This document shows positions 28,618 to 38,600 of a DNA stretch of 64,000 nt, piece by piece. Under the pieces are notes generated by a model. It searched no databases. It worked only from the letters and a program-made list of their open reading frames with translations, and was not told the origin of the DNA. The stretch's first letter is position 1. Every line of letters begins with the position of its first letter. The position numbers were made by a program, and so were the translations under genes. The stretch covers positions 62,001 through 126,000 of the forward strand of contig JAKIWV010000004.1 in assembly GCA_022749815.1 (NCBI GenBank). The letters run 5' to 3'. This DNA is from Thermoplasmata archaeon. Its GTDB lineage: Archaea > Thermoplasmatota > Thermoplasmata > Lutacidiplasmatales > UBA184.

Positions 28618-28884
28618 ATGCCCGGAAAGCCCCGAACCCACGTGGACCTCGTCGGGATGCTCCGAAAGAACATCACCATCACGCACGAGGAGAACGCCTT
28701 CCTCGACCGGCACCCCGAGATCAATCAGAGCGCGCTCTTCCGTCAGGTCGTGGAGAGCCTGATGCTGGCAGAGAGGGCTCCGCGCTTCGCCTCGGCCCAG
28801 ACCCTTCGCATCGGGAAGGCCGTCTACCGCAGTGGGGCGGTCATGTACCAGCGTCCCGGCCGACGTCGGTCCGACAGCGAATAG
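28618..28884 (+). CDS. small ribbon-helix-helix-like DNA-binding protein
   Basis: RKNITITHEENAFLDRHPEINQSALFRQVVESLM; TATA TATATATA centred 27-28 nt upstream of ATG. Confidence 0.6.
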   Translation: MPGKPRTHVDLVGMLRKNITITHEENAFLDRHPEINQSALFRQVVESLMLAERAPRFASAQTLRIGKAVYRSGAVMYQRPGRRRSDSE

Positions 28885-28891
28885 CCCCGCC

Positions 28892-29713
28892 CTAGGGCGC
28901 CCCAGTAGGCCGCGGCGGCGCCTCGGAGTCGCGCAGTCGCGGCCCCCACTCCTTCCATTCGCGCCGATCGGCATCGGCAGCTCGCTGGAACAGCGCTCCC
29001 TCAGGTGGGGGGAGGCCCACCTTCAGTTGCCTCAGGATTTCGGGGGAGAGCAGCTCCAAGGCGTGTCTCGGCACGATGTGACCGAACGCCCAATGTCGGG
29101 TGATAGCGAGTTCCGTGAAGTGGGGCGCGTAGTGACCTCCCCCGACACCTACTGCCACACGGTCCGCTGGGTCCTCGGTAAGATCCGCGAGAGCGGTGGC
29201 GAGAGAGACTGCGACCTCACGCTGATCCGCGGCAGGGATCGAGTCCGCGATCTCGACGAAGAAAGCGGGCTGATGGAGGAGGGGACCGTGGTGGGTCGCC
29301 TCGTAGGTCGCGTGGACCCCGATGGCCGCTGCCGGTTCGGCCGCCTGCCGGAGCGCATCGGCCATGAGGCGGGCGCTCGTTGGAACGAGCCGACCCGGCT
29401 CTCCCCCTACTTCGGCCGACGGCCCGAAATTACCGATTGGGTGGACGGCCAGGCATCCGATTCCGCTCTCACTTCGGTGGCGTGACGGAAAGACCAGCGG
29501 CACGGACCGGAGCCGGGGCGGAAGGGCGCTTCCCAGGTGGGCATCGTAAATGTGGAGACCTGGCCGTCGGAGGAGTTCGACCTCGGGGGCGAGCTGACGG
29601 AGGGCCGACCCGTCGACGAACTCTCCCACGCTCGGTGGGGTTCCCCACGATTCCGCGATCAATTTCGCGAGCGGATCCTCCTCGCTGACGACTACTAGAT
29701 AGCGGGCCGCCGT
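28892..29713 (-). CDS. dtdA: D-aminoacyl-tRNA deacylase DTD2/DtdA, putative ACG start
   Basis: ATYEATHHGPLLHQPAFFVEIADS, VGVGGGHYAPHFTELAI, WAFGHIVPRHAL; homologous N-terminus RYLVVVSEEDPLAKLIAESWG lies upstream of first TTG (29662). Confidence 0.82.
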   Translation of the reverse strand, partial: TAARYLVVVSEEDPLAKLIAESWGTPPSVGEFVDGSALRQLAPEVELLRRPGLHIYDAHLGSALPPRLRSVPLVFPSRHRSESGIGCLAVHPIGNFGPSAEVGGEPGRLVPTSARLMADALRQAAEPAAAIGVHATYEATHHGPLLHQPAFFVEIADSIPAADQREVAVSLATALADLTEDPADRVAVGVGGGHYAPHFTELAITRHWAFGHIVPRHALELLSPEILRQLKVGLPPPEGALFQRAADADRREWKEWGPRLRDSEAPPRPTGAP

Positions 29714-29781
29714 CCTGGTCCCCTCGTGGGAGGCGCTCAGGACCGGACAGGATAAGAATCTCCCGAGCCGGAGCTGGGGAG

Positions 29782-29884
29782 TGCTCCCGGCGGGAGTTTC
29801 ACCGGCCGGAACGATCCGGCCCGGCTTTGAACCCGCGTCAGAGGCTCGAGAGGCCTCTATCCTTGACCACTAGACTACGGGAGC
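29782..29884 (-). tRNA. tRNA-Glu (anticodon CTC) with 30-nt intron (29796-29825) in the T-loop, position 59/60
   Basis: Acceptor GCTCCCG/CGGGAGC, anticodon stem GAGGC-CTCTCGA-GCCTC, T-stem GCGGG/CCCGC restored only after intron removal; canonical BHB. Confidence 0.9.
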
Positions 29885-30015
29885 GCACCCGGCGGCCGTT
29901 AGGAGGGAGTCTCTTTGAGTCTTTCGCCGGCGAGAGTACGGAGGGTGCGCGAGTCGCGCGCGGACGACGCGCGTCGCGGCGAGACGGCCATATACCGCGC
30001 CGGGCTTGTGGGAGG

Positions 30016-30457
30016 TGTGACACCACCGGTGAAGGCCCGGAGCGGGCACATCCTCCTCGAGGGTCGTCGCGGTTACAAGGACCTCCTGCGGGTCTACCCG
30101 GAGATCCACAAACGCGTTGTCGAGGCGAATCGGCCGTTCATGAAGGAAGCGGAACCTCTCCTGCCCGAGGTTCTTCTAGAGGAGAACCTGCGGGACCTGA
30201 AGCGGGACCGGAAACCCGGGGGGTACAACCGGCAGGAGGCGGCCGGCATCCGCTTGATCTTTCCCATCCCGGCCGATGGGCGGCCGGAATTTTACTTCTA
30301 CAAGGCCTTCCGTGCCCAGGAGGTCGTCCAAATTACCGAACAGGTGTCCGCGCTGCTCCGGCGGCGTTCCATCAAGCATGCGGTCGAGTACGACCGTCTC
30401 CCCCTGGGGGCCGTGCGCGGCCTGCCGCCCGGAACGGGACTCCTCCCGCCGGAGTGA
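30016..30457 (+). CDS. conserved-looking hypothetical protein
   Basis: ORF with TATA (CATATACC) ~24 nt upstream of GTG 30016; GRRGYKDLLRVYPEIHKRVVEANRPFMKEAEPLLPEVLLEENLRDL; no family recognised. Confidence 0.5.
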
Positions 30458-30471
30458 GTTCGAGTACGACC

Positions 30472-33400
30472 CTACGTGCCGCTTCCCGGCCCCCGACGGA
30501 AGGGCCAGAACGTGCTCGGGCTTTCCTTGGACTTTAGCGCCACTTTCAGCGTCTCGTGGGCCTGTCGCGCCTTCTCGAGCGCCAAACCGTAGTCGGTGCT
30601 TCGCGCCTGGATGGAGGCGGCCAGCAGTTCCTGCGCCTTCGTGGTGTCAACGCCGCGGGCGCGCGCCTGGGTCAGCGCGGCGTCGATCAAGTAGTGCAGA
30701 TTGGTGAGCTCTCGCTGCTGGGCCTTTCTCTGGTTGATCTGCTCTTCCGCGGACAGGAGCATGCGGGCCGCGTCCACGAGCTCCCCGCGCTCGACGAGCC
30801 GGGGAATGCCGTCCAAGATCTCCCCGACCGAGGCGAGATTTACGTTCAGTCCATCGCGTGCGAACACGAACTCGGCTCGGACATCCCGGAGTTTGTCGCC
30901 GACGCGGGGCTTCACGATACCGCCCAGCAGGGTGGTGGCCTTGTCGATCAAGCCGCTGACCGGGTCGCTCTTACCGGCTTGGAGCGCGAGCTTCGCTTCG
31001 CTGAACAGCTGCATGACGGGTGTCGTATCCAGGCCGAGCTTCTCCCCGACGAGGAGACTCTCCTCCAAGTCCTTGGTCCTCCGGCGCAGGTCGGCGACCC
31101 GTGAGGTGGAGAGTCGGCTCTCCTCCTCCTGGGCCGCTTCGAACGCCTGAGGATACTCCCGGCGGCTTCGCCGTTCCGCCAGGTCTCGGAGCACTTCCGC
31201 GCGGCGTTCCTTTTCCGCGGCGTCCCCACTCAGGATCCTATCGTAGAGCGCTCGAAGAGCCTCCTGCCGCGCGTCGAGGGTCGCCGCGAGGGCGAGGTCG
31301 GCGAGCTCCTGGGCTCGGCGCAGTCGTACCGTCACGTGGTTCCAATCACGGGCCTTGAGGGCCGTCTCGGCGTCGTCCACCGCTTTCGCGATGTCGGTCA
31401 CCCGCTCCGGCACCCACCGTTGGGCGAGTTCGAGCAGGCGGCGGGCCTCTTCGAGCCCGCCGGAGAAGAGTCGTTCCGTGGCCCACCGGGCCTTCTCCGA
31501 TGCCTCTCGGGCGCGCCGGATCGCGTCCACGTACTGGCCGGCGGCTGCGAGCTCCCGCGCGGAGGTGAGCGTCGTGCTGGCCTCTTCAAACTCGGCCGAC
31601 AGGCTCTCGGCCTCGTCGCGCTGCCGCTGGGCCACGTCGATCGCCTCGGTGGCGCGCCGGTGGTACTCCCGGGCGATCGCGAGCGAGTCCGAGGTGGCGA
31701 GCGTCATTTCGAGGACCTCGACGTAGTCGTGTCGCGCAAAGGCAGTGCGGGCACGGCCCAGCTCCTCCGAGGCGGCGGGAGCCACTACGCCTTCCTTCTC
31801 CGCCGCGCCGAGCTTCGTCTCCATGGTCTCGAGCGAGCCGCGTGCGATCGCGGCTTGGAGCTCCACCCGCTCGATCTCGCTCTCGGCTCGGGCCGCGAGT
31901 TGGAGCGCTTCGATCGGTTGGGAGTTCTCGAGCGCCGCCCGCGCCTGCTGGAGGAAGTTCTCTGCGAGGGTCGTGTCGGCCCCTTCATGTCGGGCGCGGG
32001 TCACGAGACCCTGGAACCCGGCCAGCGACCGAGAGACCTGCTGGAACGTCGCCTGGTTGAGCTCGCGCTCGAGGGAGGAGGCCTGCTCGATGGCATGGGG
32101 ATACTCGCGGTGGGCGATCATCTCCTGGACTTTCCGGAGACGCTCGCGGGGCTGGGCGACGTCGACGCGAACCAGCTCCGCCTGGTTGAGGGCATCCGTC
32201 GCGCGCCGCAGCACGCGGTCGGAGTGCTCCAGAAATCCCCGGCTCTCAAAGAACTGGGAGCGGGCACTTTCGATTAGCGGGGCCACCCCAGTCGGCACCG
32301 GCTGGCTGAGCCGGCGGCGTGCCTCGCTGAGCGTGGCTGCGACCGGGGCCACGTCGAGGCCCAAGCCGCGGGCGGTGTCGGCGTCGCCTTCCAGGGCCCG
32401 CAAATTCTCTTCGAGCACGGGCCGGACCAGCGACACGAGCTCCCCGTGAACCGCGCGTATCGCTTCCGCGGAATCCCTCAGACGCCCCTCGGAGAGTCCC
32501 TTTTCGACTTCCCTCAGTCGCTCGAGGGTTGCATCGATGGGGACCGAGAGCCGCCGGCCATCCTCGGCCACGAGCTTCAGCTCGGCCAGCAGCCGGGACG
32601 CCTCGGTCCTCACTCCCGCGCTCTGAAGCTCCTCCTGGAGCTGAGCGAGCACGGCCCGGGCCTGGGCGAAGTCGAGGGACTGGTATGCCTGCTTGGCTTC
32701 TTGGACCGAGGTCCGATAATTGCCGTGGGATTGACCCAGCTTCGTCAACGCCTGATGTTGTTCGCTTGTCACCGACAGGAGGTCGAGGACTTCTTGGGCC
32801 TCCACCTTCAATTTCCGACCGGCCTGAGCGGTCGCCTCGGCGAGCCGATAGGCTTCGGCGTGTCGTGCGTTTTTCGCCGACTCCTGCGCATGCTCCAGAT
32901 CGGTCCGGAGCGCCGCCACGTCGAGACCCATCGTCTCGAGCTCCACGAGGGCCAGCTTCGCATGGGAGACTGATTCCTCGCTCCGGATCAGCTGCTGCTG
33001 AAGCGTCCGGGTACGAATCTCTTGAGCGGCCTTCGACGCCTTGACGAAGTCGCCCATGTTGAAGATCTGCTCGACCTCGTCGATCTCCCGTTGGATCTCG
33101 TCGCCCGTGCCGCCCATCTCCTCGAGGACGCGGCGCTCCACTGCGAGCGCCTCGACCAACGACGAGGCCCGGGCCGCGAACACAGACGAGAACTCGCGTT
33201 CGGCTCGCCGGAGACTCTCCAGAGCGGCGAGCAAGTTCTCCTTGACGCGCAGATTTACGTCCGCGTCCGCCATCGAGGAACGGACCGGCGTGACGAGCTG
33301 CTCTTCCGGGATCTCGGCGAGCCCCTTCTCCATCTCCTCTAATCGACGAGCCATGTAGGGCGCCGCTGCGGTGCGGAGGTCGGCGTCGAGCCGACCGAGC

Positions 33401-34935
33401 TCGGCTCCGACATCGGTGAGTCGACCGGCTTCGAGCGCGGTCCGAACGTCTCCTTCCGCGGTCTCGAGGTTCGAGGGAAGGAACCCCCGCTCGCGCGCAA
33501 TCGCGAGGCACTGGGAGGCGCCGACCAACCGGTCTTGGAAGTGAGCTACGGCGTCTCGACCCACGCCGGAGACCGTGCCCGCGAGGATGCGGCGAGCGCC
33601 GGGCAGGTCGCCTTGCTCGAGTAACCGGAGCGACCGCGCGACTTCGGCTTCGAACGTCGTCGACGCGAACCCGCTCTTCGCGAGCCCAACGAGCATCTCC
33701 CGGACGGACTCGGCTTCGGATCGAACCCCTTCGATGTCCTCGAGAAGAAGGGTGACTCGTTCGAGGGCCTCCTGGCTGGCCGCAATCGCCTCGCCGTAGA
33801 TCCGAAGCCGAAGCGCTTCGCGCGCGCGGTTCATGGCTGCGAATACGTCGCTCGGGTCCCTCCCAAGTCGACGAGCCTCCACGAGCCTCGGCCGGACCTC
33901 GTCCAGCACTCCAGCGACGACGGCCACCACGGGGCCCTCCGCGGATTCTCTGGCCGTCGAGCTGAGACCGGGCAGGTCGTAGCTCTTCGCCGTGTTCAGC
34001 TGGGCGCGTATCTGCTCCAGCGAGGCCAGGGCCTCGTTCGGGTCCACCCCCTGGGCGCGCAAGGCTTCGAGGGTGTCGTGAAGGGCGCTGATCATCGAGG
34101 CAACTCGCTCCCGGAGAAGGGACTGCAGGCTGTCGTTGGCCTGCTCCACCGATGCGACGCTTTGGGGCCAGTCGAGTAGGAACGACCGTTTGTCCGCCTC
34201 GAGCGCGGTTTCCAAGCCCCCGGTTGGGGCCCCGAGTTCGCGGGCCGCCGGGATCGCGCGTTCGGCATCGCCCCTCACGCCCGAGCGCCGCTCGGCCGCG
34301 TTGGGGAAATCCCGCAAGAGAATCTCCGCGAGTAGTCGTTGGGCGGCCTCCGGATTCGCACCCTTGAGCTCAGCCAGCAGCGGTCGAATCTCAGCTTCGA
34401 GTGCTTCGGTGAGCGAATCGCCTCCCCCGGCCCATCGAACGAAGGCTTGCACGCGGTCGGACAGGCTGCTCTCGTACGCCTTCTCGAGTCCAACGAGTGC
34501 TTCATCGATCGCGGCCAGTCGCTCGAACGCTTCTCGCCACAGGCCTTCTTGGAGCTTCGACTCCGCCTCGTCGAGCAAGGGGCGCGCCTCGGCCGGGAGA
34601 GGATTTCCCAGGACGGCGAGCCGGTCGGCCCGCCGAGTCAGCTCCACCTGGCGCTCGGCGACGGGTCCGCGCGCCTCCTCTTCCAGTAGGTTCAGGACCG
34701 ACTTCGATTGACTTTCGAGCGCCTCCCAGTCGGCCTTTCGTTGCAACTCTCGAAGCGGGGGGATCCGGCTGGCGAGATCCGGAATCGTGATGTCGACAGT
34801 GTCGAGAAGCTGGATGCGGGCGTCGATCTCTGTGAGAAGCGCCTCCGCACGCTCGCGCTTCTTCTTGAGGAGCTCCGCCTTTTCTTGGAGCAGCTTGGTG
34901 AGCCGGGAAGAGGACAAAGAGCCGAGTCCCCCCAT
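30472..34935 (-). CDS. 1487-aa alpha-helical repeat/coiled-coil protein
   Basis: Single ORF; recurring units such as GLDVAALRTDLEHAQESAKN, GADTTLAENFLQQARAALEN, GLDTTPVMQLFSEAKLALQAGK, GVDTTKAQELLAAS. Confidence 0.85.
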   Translation of the reverse strand: MGGLGSLSSSRLTKLLQEKAELLKKKRERAEALLTEIDARIQLLDTVDITIPDLASRIPPLRELQRKADWEALESQSKSVLNLLEEEARGPVAERQVELTRRADRLAVLGNPLPAEARPLLDEAESKLQEGLWREAFERLAAIDEALVGLEKAYESSLSDRVQAFVRWAGGGDSLTEALEAEIRPLLAELKGANPEAAQRLLAEILLRDFPNAAERRSGVRGDAERAIPAARELGAPTGGLETALEADKRSFLLDWPQSVASVEQANDSLQSLLRERVASMISALHDTLEALRAQGVDPNEALASLEQIRAQLNTAKSYDLPGLSSTARESAEGPVVAVVAGVLDEVRPRLVEARRLGRDPSDVFAAMNRAREALRLRIYGEAIAASQEALERVTLLLEDIEGVRSEAESVREMLVGLAKSGFASTTFEAEVARSLRLLEQGDLPGARRILAGTVSGVGRDAVAHFQDRLVGASQCLAIARERGFLPSNLETAEGDVRTALEAGRLTDVGAELGRLDADLRTAAAPYMARRLEEMEKGLAEIPEEQLVTPVRSSMADADVNLRVKENLLAALESLRRAEREFSSVFAARASSLVEALAVERRVLEEMGGTGDEIQREIDEVEQIFNMGDFVKASKAAQEIRTRTLQQQLIRSEESVSHAKLALVELETMGLDVAALRTDLEHAQESAKNARHAEAYRLAEATAQAGRKLKVEAQEVLDLLSVTSEQHQALTKLGQSHGNYRTSVQEAKQAYQSLDFAQARAVLAQLQEELQSAGVRTEASRLLAELKLVAEDGRRLSVPIDATLERLREVEKGLSEGRLRDSAEAIRAVHGELVSLVRPVLEENLRALEGDADTARGLGLDVAPVAATLSEARRRLSQPVPTGVAPLIESARSQFFESRGFLEHSDRVLRRATDALNQAELVRVDVAQPRERLRKVQEMIAHREYPHAIEQASSLERELNQATFQQVSRSLAGFQGLVTRARHEGADTTLAENFLQQARAALENSQPIEALQLAARAESEIERVELQAAIARGSLETMETKLGAAEKEGVVAPAASEELGRARTAFARHDYVEVLEMTLATSDSLAIAREYHRRATEAIDVAQRQRDEAESLSAEFEEASTTLTSARELAAAGQYVDAIRRAREASEKARWATERLFSGGLEEARRLLELAQRWVPERVTDIAKAVDDAETALKARDWNHVTVRLRRAQELADLALAATLDARQEALRALYDRILSGDAAEKERRAEVLRDLAERRSRREYPQAFEAAQEEESRLSTSRVADLRRRTKDLEESLLVGEKLGLDTTPVMQLFSEAKLALQAGKSDPVSGLIDKATTLLGGIVKPRVGDKLRDVRAEFVFARDGLNVNLASVGEILDGIPRLVERGELVDAARMLLSAEEQINQRKAQQRELTNLHYLIDAALTQARARGVDTTKAQELLAASIQARSTDYGLALEKARQAHETLKVALKSKESPSTFWPFRRGPGSGT

Positions 34936-35063
34936 GTCGACTACCTCACCCCCACGCGTCGCGGACCCTCGCCGAAGGGCAATGAAGCCCGCATCGAAAA
35001 TGATGGCCGCTCCGCTTTATAAAGTGAGACCTCAGTCCAACGATAGAACCGCCCCTGAGGGGG

Positions 35064-35450
35064 TCACGAACGGGTGATTCGCCGTTTACCCATCGCGTCG
35101 AGGTACTGCACTTCGGCGCCCGGCGTCAGCTGTCCCTTGAGGTCGGCTTCCAGGGTTAGCGAGAAAGTCTCGTAGCTCTCGAGGTCCATGAGCTGGACCT
35201 CGGTCTCGCTGAGCGAGAGGATCTGGGCCTGGTGCTTCCCAATCATCGGGATCTGTACCTTGTGCTTCACCGGAAAGACCACGCTGCGCTTCGACCCGTC
35301 GAACAGACCCATCGCGTCGATACGGGCCTTCGCTTCCCCGTGTTTGCCCGGTTTGGAAGTCTGGATCGAGATGATCCGGCAGGGCTCGTCGTCGAGGAGC
35401 ACGTAGCGGCCCTCCTTGAGCTCGCGGACTTCGGCGGTGGTCCAGGCCAT
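35064..35450 (-). CDS. translation initiation factor aIF5A
   Basis: [27 protein letters not shown] (hypusine-site loop). Confidence 0.95.
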   Translation of the reverse strand: MAWTTAEVRELKEGRYVLLDDEPCRIISIQTSKPGKHGEAKARIDAMGLFDGSKRSVVFPVKHKVQIPMIGKHQAQILSLSETEVQLMDLESYETFSLTLEADLKGQLTPGAEVQYLDAMGKRRITRS

Positions 35451-35604
35451 CGAGGGTTCCTCCGCGCCGCGGACGCGCGCCTCTTGATAAGAGTTGTTGT
35501 GGAAGAGGAGCCCCGGCGTGTCGCCCGATGCCCGGAACCATTAAGGTACGAGGCTACGCATCGTTCTCGCCGGGAGTCCATTCGGCGAGGTTGGGGAGCG
35601 TAGG

Positions 35605-38600
35605 ATGCGCGCATTGTCGGCCGCCCTCGACGCCCGAGCAGTCGAGGCCCAGACTCGGGAGTTTTGGTCCGGCCGGGGGCTGCCTCCCGGTCCCGCCGAT
35701 CGCCCGGACCGGGGCGGCCCGCCGATTCACCTCTCGATCGGCGGCCTCCCGCCGTTGGGGGGAATCCCTCTCGCGGCGCTCCATCGGGGGGTCCTCGCCG
35801 ACGTGGCCACGCGCGCCCAACTTCTCCTCGAGCGGACGGCCACAGGCCCAGTGCTCTTCGGCAGCCGCCCTGCCGAAGAAGTGCCCTCTTCGGCGCCGGA
35901 GTTGTGGGAAGGCCTCGGACTATGGTTCGGACGCGGAGCGATGGAACCCGTCGTCCGGTCTGACCTCCATTCGTCGGTCGACCGGATGCTCGGCCGCCTC
36001 GCGGAAACGAACGTCCTCGTGGCGAAGGAGGGCCCGCTGCGATGGTGTCCGCGGTGTCAACAGCCGAGGGATCCGGCCTCCATTCTCTACGTCGACGAGG
36101 AGGGACCGGCGTACTTGGTTCGGTTCGCCCTCCGCGACGTTCAACCCCGCGTCGACGCCCTCGTGTGGACCGACGCCGCTTGGAAGCTCCTCGGGACCAC
36201 GGCGGTGTTGCTCAATCCGAAGCTCGTCTATGTGCTGGCGAAATTCTCGCGCCGCGGTAGCGAAGAACGGGTGCTGACGAGCCGGTCCAGTCTAGAGCGG
36301 CTGCGGGCGTGGCTTCCGGACAGCGAGATCGAGATCCTCGAGGAACGCCCGGGTTCGGGGTGGGCGGGGACCCCGTACGTCCACCCGCTGGCCGAAGAGT
36401 ATCCCCCCCTCCACTCGTTGCTCCCTCCCGGCGGACAGTTCCACCCATCGGCCGAAGTCGGCGACAGCGGCACGGGGATCGTGACGCTGACTCCGGCGCA
36501 TGGCGCCTCCGACGCTCGGATCGCCGAAGCCCTCGAAATTCCGGGCTGGCCGGTGCTTTCGCCGAACGGACTGCTGGAAGGCCAGTCCGCGCACAAGTAC
36601 CAAGGACTTCCCATGGATACGGCGGAGGCATTCATCTTGCGCGACCTAACCGACAGCGCGCTGATCTTCGCGCAGCTTCGCGTGCGCCACGGAGTACCCC
36701 GCTGCGGCGAGTGCGCGAGTGGACTGTTCTGGCGACCAGGCCGGGCCTGGCGCCTCGAGCCGGACCGGATCGATCCCGAGACGCTCTCCCTGTTCGGCCG
36801 GTTGCTCCCACGAGAGCCCTTGCCCGTCGCGTCCGAGGTCGTGCCCTGGCCAGTGAGCGATACGCGACCGACCACGGATGCCGCGTTCCCCTCCCTCGAG
36901 GAATGCAGCGACTGTTCCCGTCTCGCGCCGACGGGAACGGGCCCGCAGTGCCCCTGCGGGGGGATCCGCACCGAGGTTCGACGTCCGCTCCTCCCGATCT
37001 TCGCCGAAGCGATCTATCGGTGGGCCCGCTTGAATCCTTTCCCGCAGGACAACGGTGTGAGCCTCTTCATGCCGGAGCAGCGGCGCGGGCCGGTGCTGCT
37101 GACCCACCTGGTGGGGCAGTTCGCCGCCATGGCGCGGCCGGCGGAGACACACCTGACCCTACTTCCGACGGGGTCCGTGGAGGCGGACGACGCCCGTCCC
37201 GACCCCGGGGCGCCGGTCGACGCGGTTCGATCCGCGCTCGTCCGGATGGCGGCTCGACCCCGGGCAACGTCCCCTCTCACCGCCGTCATCGCCGAGGAGA
37301 CCCGGCGATTGCGCCGGTTCTGGGCGGTAGCTTCCCGACTCTCCGAGGCCCTGGCGCGCGACAGCTTCGGGCTGGGCGACCAATCGATTGCTCAGATCCG
37401 CGACTCGTTGCCGCCGGAGGACCGTGCCTTCGTTTCCCGGTTCGAGCGGTTGCGGGCCGATGCGCTGGCGGGCCTCGCGGCGGGCCGTTTTCCGGACACG
37501 CTGGGCCGGATCTCTCGGTTCGCGGAACACGAGCTACGCGAGAGGTTCTTGCTCCTGGCCCGGAGCCGGCTGGAAGAATCGGGGCCGACTACCGGCAAAT
37601 CCATGGCGCATGGGGTCCTCCTGCACGTGATCATCGGCCTGGCAGAGCTCTGGGCTCCCTTCGCTCCTTTCGCCATGGAGGCGATCCACCGTACCTTCCG
37701 CGACGACGCGCGGAGCTTGTTCGAATCGCCGCTCGCTCCGGTTCGCCAGAGCTTGGTCGACCCCGCCTCGGAGAAACTGCTCGACCTCGTCTCGCCCGTC
37801 GCTCAGGCGATCGAGCGCGCGCGCCGACGCCTGGGGGTCCCTCGCTCGGCCCGATGGGCGAGCCTCGTGGTCAATGCGAGGGATGAGGCGGCCGCCAACG
37901 AGCTACGGGAGCTGCTCCCCGTTCTCACACGGGTGCTGCCCGTGGCGGGGATCGAGATTGCGTCGCCCGCTCATCCCTGGGAAGGGCGACAGATACGGGC
38001 CGAGCCCAACCTGGCCGAGCTCCAACGGGTGTACCGCGCGAGCGCCGGTCGCGTCGCGACGCTGCTCACCCAGATGCCTGGGAAGCGGGTGAAGGAAGGT
38101 CTCCGGAACCAAACGCTCAATGTCGTCCTCGGCGGTAGCGCGGTGCAGATACTTCCTTCCATGGTCGGGCTCACCGACACGCTGCCTCCGCGCGTCCTCG
38201 TACTCTCGTACCCGAAAGGGGACTTGTACCTTCAACTGCCCGAAGGTATCGATTCCGCAGTCTCGGACCGGATGCTCGGCCTCAGCCCCGAGGCCTATCG
38301 CTTGGTCCGAGCGGTTCGTCGGAGGCTCAGCCGGGCCCCGGCGGATGCGAACGTCACCGAGGCCTGGGTCGAGGTCCCCCCTGCGCTCGAAGAGGAGCTC
38401 CGCACCCATGCCGTCGCGATCGCTCAGTCCTTGCGAATCCCGCGGTTCGAGGCGCAGGCCACCGGTACGAGGTTCATCTCCGGCGAAACGACGTGGGGAC
38501 GCACCGCCCTCGGGACCCGCTGGCGGGTGTGGGTGCCGGGTCTGCCGCGGCCGGTCGGCCGTCGCAAGCTTCGAGCCTCGCGTCGCCTCGGACGCCGAGC

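Noticed and set aside
31336-32277. 313-aa plus-strand ORF
   Set aside because: Antisense of the 1487-aa repeat protein; no recognisable protein features.
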